This document shows, piece by piece, positions 5,399 through 7,802 of a stretch of 7,802 bases of DNA. The DNA comes from an uncultured bacterium. GTDB lineage: Bacteria; Bacillota; Clostridia; Oscillospirales; Oscillospiraceae. Location: the NCBI GenBank assembly GCA_949288405.1, contig CASEKM010000140.1, positions 1 through 7,802 of the forward strand. Direction: 5' to 3'. How positions within the stretch are numbered: position 1 is the first letter of the stretch; every line of letters starts with the position of its first letter. Position numbers and translations under genes: made by a program. The notes below the pieces were generated by a model. The model made no database searches. It was given only the letters and a program-made list of their open reading frames with translations, and was not told where the DNA came from.

Positions 5399-6746
5399 TT
5401 ACTCCTGTATCAAGCTGGGAATCAGCTCCGCCAGGCGCTGGGCGGTCTGCCGGGCGGTGTCCTCGGTCTTGGCCTCCACCATCACCCGCATCAGGGCCTC
5501 GGTGCCCGAGGGCCGCACCAGGATGCGGCCGCTGCCGGAGAGCTGCTCCTCCTCCGCCTTCACCGCGTCCCACAGCTTCTGGGAGGCCATGCACGCCTTT
5601 TTCACGTCGTTGTCGGCCACGGGCACATTGATGAGCACCTGGGGATAGCGGGCGCAGGCGCCGAAGACCTGGGAGGCCTTCCTGCCGCTCTCCTTCAGCA
5701 GGGCCAGGACCTGCAGCGCCGTCAGCTGGCCGTCCCCGGTGGTGGCGTAGTCCCGGAAGATCATGTGGCCCGACTGCTCTCCCCCCAGGGCGTAGCCCTT
5801 TTCCACCATTTTCTCCAGCACGTTCCGGTCGCCCACGTCGGTGATCTCCAGCTTCAGCCCGTGCTCCCGGGCGAACACATGCAGGCCCAGATTGGACATG
5901 ACGGTGGCCACCACGGTGTCCCCGGGCAGCACGCCCCGCTCCTTCCGGTCCAGGCCACAGGCGGCCATGATCTGGTCCCCATCGATCAGGTTCCCCAGCT
6001 CATCCACCGCCAGGCACCGGTCCGCGTCCCCGTCGAAGGCGATGCCGATGTCGTAGCGGCCCGCCTTCACCATGGCGGCCAGGCTGTCGATGTGGGTGGA
6101 GCCGCACTGGTCGTTGATGTTCACCCCGTCCGGGTCGGCGTTGATCACGTCGGTCTGGAGCTTGGGGAAGCGGTCGAACAGCCGGGCGGCGGTGGTGTAG
6201 GAGGCCCCGCAGGCCGGCCAGGTCGCTGGTAATGGTGGACTCCAGGTGGTCGATGTAGTCCAGGGCGGCCTTCTCCGCCGCATAGCTCACCTTGCCGATG
6301 TCCCCGCCGGTCTTGCGGGGAACGTTGTTGTGGCCGAACAGCACCACGTCCTCGATCTTCTCCTCCAGCTCATCGGAGAGCTTATAGCCCTGGCCGTTGA
6401 AGATCTTGATGCCGTTGTGCTCAAAGGGGTTGTGGCTGGCGGAGATGACGATGCCCGCGTCCGCCCCCTCGTCCACCGTCACCCAGGCCACGCCGGGGGT
6501 GGGCAGGGTGCCCAGGTCCAGCACGTCGGCCCCGGCGGTACACAGCCCCGCGATGAGGGAGCCCTTCAGCAGGTCGCCGGAGATGCGGGTATCCTTGCCG
6601 ATGGTCACCAGGGGCTTTCCCTCCCCCGGCTTCTTCTCGGCGGCCAGCACCTGGGCGGCCGCCAGGCCCACCTTATAGGCCAGATCGGCGTCCAGACCGG
6701 CGTTGACCACGCCGCGGATGCCGTCGGTTCCGAATAATTTACCCAT
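5399..6746 (-). pseudogene. glmM: Phosphoglucosamine mutase GlmM, frameshifted by a deletion
   Basis: GlmM converts glucosamine-6-phosphate to glucosamine-1-phosphate, the step before UDP-GlcNAc for peptidoglycan, and is normally essential. The first frame (6746 to about 6207) has MGKLFGTDGIRGV, DTRISGDLLKGSL and the phosphoserine loop GIVISASHNP with Ser102 in its usual place. It then leaves frame after SDLAGLR (residue 180) and stops at 6000. The second frame resumes at GASYTTAARLF (about 6208) and carries the metal site AFDGDADR, the sugar-binding GGEQSGHMIF and the phosphate site RPSGTEALMRV, ending at 5399. Compared with Bacillus GlmM, the seven residues corresponding to VALDCAN are absent, so about 23 bases are deleted. 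Restored length would be about 456 residues (family about 448-450). The ATG at 6746 is chosen over that at 6761 because GAGGTG lies seven bases ahead. Neither fragment alone should be active. A second genomic copy, a population variant or an assembly error are all possible. Confidence 0.92.
6200..6215 (-). other. Deletion junction in glmM
   Basis: The coding strand reads GGCCTGCGGGGCCTCC here. The upstream frame ends LAGLR and the downstream frame begins GAS, shifted by one base, so the lost length must leave remainder two when divided by three. Seven missing codons plus two bases gives 23. The remaining CGG fits a deletion between two CGG triplets, the second coming from the expected AAC GGG codons of the Asn-Gly pair. 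The ancestral sequence is inferred, not seen. Confidence 0.75.
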
Positions 6747-6753
6747 GGAAATG

Positions 6754-6759
6754 CACCTC
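6754..6759 (-). promoter_or_regulatory. Shine-Dalgarno site of glmM
   Basis: Minus-strand GAGGTG seven bases ahead of the ATG at 6746. It overlaps the alternative in-frame ATG at 6759-6761, which therefore is not the start. Confidence 0.8.
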
Positions 6760-6843
6760 ATTACTTGTTTGAATTTTCTTTGATTTCAAAATAACCGTTT
6801 TTCGGTGATTTATTTCGTGTATGAACGGATGCCGCAGGGGATT

Positions 6844-6974
6844 CCGCCGTCTGCGGACGGCGGGTTACTTTGCCCCCGGCGGCAAAGTAACCAAAACGCC
6901 GCCGGGGTTCGCTCAGGATGAGCGCTTCGCGCTCATATTCGCTCACCCCGGACCCCGTTTACGGGGATTATCCC
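6844..6974. repeat. Cluster of four hairpins, probable dispersed intergenic repeat
   Basis: Four perfect inverted repeats stand side by side. CCGCCGTC and GACGGCGG (6844-6863) have a TGCG loop. GGTTACTTTGCC and GGCAAAGTAACC (6863-6892) have a 6-base loop. ATGAGCGC and GCGCTCAT (6918-6936) have a 3-base loop and an outer GGGGT/ACCCC clamp (6904-6949). CCCCG and CGGGG (6953-6966) have a TTTA loop. The density of perfect stems is far beyond the surrounding sequence and suggests a REP- or MITE-like element or a structured RNA. No transposase and no target-site duplication were recognised. Confidence 0.65.
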
Positions 6975-7176
6975 TTGAGGTTGGCGTAAGATTTCCGGCG
7001 CGCAAAATCTGAGTGACTTTCACCAATTCAATCCGGGCCCACTGGGGCCCTGCGTATGCAAAAATTTCAGGTTTTTCCATTCAACCACCGCGCCTGAGTT
7101 TGCCGAGCCAACGGCCCCGGTGCGTTGACAGCCGCTCCGTATCCGTAGATGTCGCCGGTTTCAAATCGTTTCCCGA

Positions 7177-7554
7177 TTACCGCTTTCTTCCGAAATCGTC
7201 AAAGTTTCGTTTCAGGGCCCGCTCCACCGGGAAGATGCTGCCGATCAGGACAAGCGTCTGAACGGTCACCACCACAATGCTGGCCACGCTGACGGTCTCA
7301 ATGCCGCGCCCGAAGGTCAGCACGGCCGCCAGCAGGGCGGGGAGAAAAGACAGCTTTCCCAGGCGCACCCACAACCGTCCGCAGGTCTCGTGGGCAAAGT
7401 TCCAGGTCTCCTGATTTTTCATGGACCGGGCGGTGCGGTAGCCGTAGAGGGCGTTGATCGTTTTTGGGGGATGCTTGAGAAACCGCGCCCCGATTCCCAC
7501 CATGATGGCCGGGATCAGCAGGTCCATGGCGGTGAGAAACAGCCAAAAAGCCAT
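7177..7554 (-). CDS. SdpI-family membrane protein
   Basis: A 125-residue integral membrane protein with three likely transmembrane helices (about residues 3-24, 66-82 and 88-109). Between the first and second is the SdpI signature NALYGYRTARSMKNQETWNFAHETCGR (about 34-60), conserved in this family. In Bacillus subtilis, SdpI protects against the SdpC toxin and sequesters the repressor SdpR. That protein is about 207 residues; this one corresponds to its C-terminal conserved domain only. Many short homologues exist without any toxin, and none is visible here, so an immunity role is not supported by context. The ATG at 7554 follows GGGAGGGAAA by about five bases. It starts 19 bases after the ruvB stop and is likely in the same operon. 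No terminator is evident downstream. Confidence 0.88.
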   Translation of the reverse strand: MAFWLFLTAMDLLIPAIMVGIGARFLKHPPKTINALYGYRTARSMKNQETWNFAHETCGRLWVRLGKLSFLPALLAAVLTFGRGIETVSVASIVVVTVQTLVLIGSIFPVERALKRNFDDFGRKR

Positions 7555-7573
7555 ACTGCTTTCCCTCCCTGCT

Positions 7574-7802
7574 TTAGAAGCTCAGCTGGTCCAGGCCTCC
7601 GGGGGGCTCCCCTCCGGGCACGGGCAGGCCCAAATGCTGATAGGCCTTGGCCGTGACGCACCGCCCCCGGGGGGTGCGGGTGAGGAAACCAAGCTGCATG
7701 AGATAGGGCTCGTACACGTCCTCCAGGGTGACCGCCTCCTCGTTGATGGTGGCGGCCAGGGTGTCCAGGCCCACCGGCCCGCCCCGGTAGTTCTCGATGA
7801 TG
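7574..7802 (-). CDS. ruvB: Holliday junction branch migration ATPase RuvB, C-terminal end only
   Basis: Only the last 75 codons are inside the window; the start lies beyond 7802. RuvB is the hexameric motor that, with RuvA, drives branch migration of Holliday junctions during recombination and repair. The visible part is the winged-helix DNA-binding domain: IIENYRGGPVGLDTLAATI, then EDVYEPYLMQLGFLTRTPRGR and the C-terminal AYQHLGL, all typical of the RuvB end. The TAA stop is at 7574. A short Gly/Pro-rich tail (PVPGGEPPGGLDQLSF) follows the conserved AYQHLGL. No damage is seen. Confidence 0.95.
   Translation of the reverse strand, partial: IIENYRGGPVGLDTLAATINEEAVTLEDVYEPYLMQLGFLTRTPRGRCVTAKAYQHLGLPVPGGEPPGGLDQLSF

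Larger units (their letters stand above)
6747..7176. other. 430-base stretch without a supported gene
   Basis: The part next to glmM (6762-6835) is AT-rich and holds no clear promoter: minus-strand TTGAAA with a poor -10 is the best candidate. The middle (6844-6974) is a hairpin cluster annotated separately. The part next to the SdpI gene (6975-7176) contains GGGCCC-ACTG-GGGCCC (7035-7050), a short GC stem without a T-run, and otherwise nothing recognised. No tRNA, rRNA or CRISPR pattern was seen. Confidence 0.6.

Noticed and set aside
6200..6215. Programmed frameshift in glmM
   Set aside because: Conserved residues are missing at the junction, so a shift in reading alone would not give a normal enzyme. 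A deletion fits better.
6761..6946. Minus-strand 61-codon frame across the hairpin cluster
   Set aside because: Its codons are the inverted repeats themselves, and it ends on the glmM start region. No protein family is recognisable.
7125..7151. Plus-strand TTGACA followed by TAGATG
   Set aside because: The spacer is only 15 bases, the -10 is poor, and no plus-strand gene lies downstream.

Overview
The window reads as a piece of a GC-rich, low-GC-type-relative Firmicutes chromosome, most likely a gut Clostridia member of the Oscillospiraceae/Flavonifractor kind. This placement is inferred from the gene set (SigH-type sigma factor, TrmK plus Nif3 pair, DUF1858 redox-disulfide protein, CxxC-x17-CxxC zinc ribbon, SdpI-family protein) and from consensus sigma-A promoters and strong Shine-Dalgarno sites. 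All supported genes lie on the minus strand, so transcription runs from high to low coordinates. Long open frames on the plus strand are GC-rich shadows.

In transcription order: the 3' end of ruvB (7574-7802); a small SdpI-family membrane protein just behind it (7177-7554); a 430-base gap holding a cluster of hairpins that looks like a dispersed repeat (about 6844-6974); glmM, phosphoglucosamine mutase, broken by a frameshifting deletion near 6205 (5399-6746); a SigH-type sigma factor gene, broken by an 8-base tandem duplication at 4873-4888 (4668-5317); a double zinc-ribbon protein with its own terminator (4326-4607); a 67-residue DUF1858 redox-disulfide protein with a clear promoter and terminator (3942-4145); the overlapping pair trmK and nif3-like (2353-3845); yebC with a near-perfect promoter (1533-2261); and the 5' part of cbiA, cobyrinate a,c-diamide synthase, which leaves the window at position 1.

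Most of the content is ordinary housekeeping: DNA recombination (ruvB), cell-wall precursor supply (glmM), tRNA modification (trmK), translation or transcription control (yebC) and cobamide synthesis (cbiA). No new multi-gene system is evident. The unusual part is that two consecutive genes, one normally essential (glmM) and one a developmental regulator (sigH-like), each carry one frameshift of slippage type about 1.3 kb apart. In both the remaining sequence is excellent. The sigma lesion is reversible in principle, because loss of one 8-base unit restores a full-length protein. The glmM lesion removes the DCAN part of a conserved motif. Whether these are true mutations, population variants or assembly artefacts cannot be decided from the sequence alone.
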